Positions 5,832-6,742 of a DNA stretch of 6,742 nucleotides are shown here, in pieces. Position numbers and translations under genes: made by a program. Below the pieces are notes generated by a model, which did no database searches, was not told the origin of the DNA, and saw nothing but the letters and a program-made list of their open reading frames with translations. The stretch's first letter is position 1, and each line of letters begins with the position of its first letter. Origin of the DNA: Candidatus Izemoplasma sp. (GTDB lineage Bacteria; Bacillota_I; Bacilli_A; Izemoplasmatales; Izemoplasmataceae); the NCBI GenBank assembly GCA_007123975.1, contig SLFZ01000047.1:1-6742 (forward strand), in the 5' to 3' direction.

Positions 5832-6742
5832 ATCTCGATGCGGCGGCACGTTCCGTTCTGGTAGTAGGCGACGTTGATATGCTCGGTTGTCTCAAACACA
5901 ACGGCGTGCTTGGAGACAGCGTCACGAGGAAGTTTCAAGCGCTTTGAAGCCTCGTGGAGAGCAGCGCTATGGTGTAAACCCCGTTTCAGCAATGGGAAGT
6001 AACAGCGCGGTTTTACGCTGAAACGTTCGACGAAACGCTGTTTTAACGTATCGCGACATGCGCTTAGGCGTGATTGGGTTTCCATGAAGGCATCCAACAC
6101 GCCGTAAAGTTCGTGCATCTGAAAACGATGAAAGTCGAATCCACGCCCGATGGCGAACGCATGGAGGTTTTCAAAGAAACTGAAGGCATCGCCGTGTGCG
6201 GCGACAATTTTTGGCAGTGTATCGCCAATGTGTTGCTTGTTGTGGAAGGCGTTCAGAGCCGTCTCGACGCGCTTGATGCGGGCGATTTCATCAACGCTTA
6301 AATCGTGGTGAGAATGGATTTCATAGGGTGGTTGTTCATCATACACGTAGCCATAGCGGTCCGCCTCTTGGCGGATTTTCGTGCCTCTGAGCATTTTTAA
6401 AAAACCAAGCTGTAGTTCCCGGGCACCAAGTCCGTACACCTCGTTGAACGTTTGCTTGAAGCGCGTGAGGGTCTCAAGCGGCAACCCCGCAATCAAATCC
6501 AGATGCAGGTCAATGATATCACGGGCGCGAATGCGCCGGATGATGTCGAACAGTTTATCGGTGTTTTGGATGCGTTCGACGCTTCGGTTGGTGGCCTCGT
6601 GCGTCGATTGAATGCCGATTTCAAAGCGGAAGAGCCCTTTTGGTGCATGGTTGTGGATAAAGTCGATCACTTTAGGGTCTAGCACATCTCCGGTGATTTC
6701 AAACTGATAGGTTTGTCCGGGAACATGGGACGCAATGATGCC
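5813..6742 (-). CDS. B12-binding-type radical SAM protein with DUF4080 C-terminus (N-terminus outside window)
   Basis: This appears to be the C-terminal 309 residues of a radical SAM enzyme of the DUF4080 type, a family that usually has an N-terminal cobalamin-binding domain. The reaction is unknown. The frame stays open to the window edge and reads in family style (YQFEITGDVLDPKVIDFI), so the apparent GTG start at 6683-6685 is internal. Numbered from the edge, visible motifs are FEIGIQS (40-46) and HLDLIAGLP (80-88), both strands of the radical SAM barrel, then ELQLGFLKMLRGTKIRQEA (109-127) and YVYDEQPPYEI (132-142), which I recognise as typical of DUF4080 proteins. The remaining C-terminal part is poorly conserved to my eye. 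The CxxxCxxC cluster motif and any B12 domain would lie beyond 6742 and are not seen. The stop codon TAG falls inside the shared terminator. The gene converges on the efflux operon and has no evident link to it. Confidence 0.85.
   Translation of the reverse strand, partial: GIIASHVPGQTYQFEITGDVLDPKVIDFIHNHAPKGLFRFEIGIQSTHEATNRSVERIQNTDKLFDIIRRIRARDIIDLHLDLIAGLPLETLTRFKQTFNEVYGLGARELQLGFLKMLRGTKIRQEADRYGYVYDEQPPYEIHSHHDLSVDEIARIKRVETALNAFHNKQHIGDTLPKIVAAHGDAFSFFENLHAFAIGRGFDFHRFQMHELYGVLDAFMETQSRLSACRDTLKQRFVERFSVKPRCYFPLLKRGLHHSAALHEASKRLKLPRDAVSKHAVVFETTEHINVAYYQNGTCRRIEIKKRPL

Noticed and set aside
6074..6682. Short + strand open frames opposite the radical SAM gene
   Set aside because: The - strand frame is continuous from the window edge and carries radical SAM/DUF4080 motifs. 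The + strand products show nothing recognisable.
6683..6685. GTG as the true start of the radical SAM gene
   Set aside because: The frame continues upstream to the window edge with family-like sequence (QFEITGD), so the gene is truncated by the window, not started here.
1..6742. CRISPR arrays, insertion sequences, tRNA or phage features
   Set aside because: No direct-repeat arrays, terminal inverted repeats, transposase motifs or tRNA-like folds were seen on either strand. Nearly all sequence is accounted for by five genes and their signals.

Overview
The window looks like a chromosomal segment of a low-to-moderate-GC Gram-positive-type bacterium (Bacillota or a relative such as a Mollicutes-allied lineage; roughly half G+C by eye). 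The reasons are the pfkA-pyk gene pair in the order typical of Bacillota, the strong AGGAGG ribosome-binding site, a TRTGN extended -10 promoter, a DUF4080-type radical SAM gene, and an RND pump with no periplasmic adaptor or outer-membrane factor beside it. The species cannot be fixed from this sequence. The genes fit the standard bacterial code: TGG is used for Trp and TGA serves as a stop.

Layout: (1) 1-1717, glycolytic genes on the + strand: the 3' end of 6-phosphofructokinase (pfkA), then a complete pyruvate kinase (pyk) 10 nt later. They end in a strong intrinsic terminator whose loop contains the pyk stop codon. (2) 1718-5831, a compact efflux module on the + strand: an extended -10 promoter, a near-perfect 24-bp palindrome over the expected transcription start, a very large RND (HAE1-like) permease, and a TetR-family regulator overlapping it by ATGA. 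The module ends in a strong hairpin. (3) 5813-6742, on the - strand, the C-terminal part of a DUF4080-type radical SAM protein, convergent with the efflux module and sharing its bidirectional terminator. Its N-terminus, with the expected Fe-S and B12-binding parts, lies beyond the window.

How the parts work together: pfkA and pyk encode two key irreversible steps of glycolysis and are probably co-transcribed from a promoter upstream of the window. The terminator after pyk isolates the efflux module. The palindrome is of the GACCGACC/GGTCGGTC type bound by many TetR-family repressors. The simplest reading is that the downstream TetR protein represses both the pump and itself through this one site until a pump substrate releases it. 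The radical SAM gene is a functionally separate neighbour.

Nothing here amounts to a new kind of system. There are no CRISPR arrays, mobile elements, tRNA or rRNA genes that I can see. The points most worth a second look are in the RND protein: a C-terminal extension with two extra predicted membrane helices, an altered proton-relay set (D-N and N in place of D-D and K), and apparent insertions in both porter-domain halves. The single-operator regulatory layout is also of interest.
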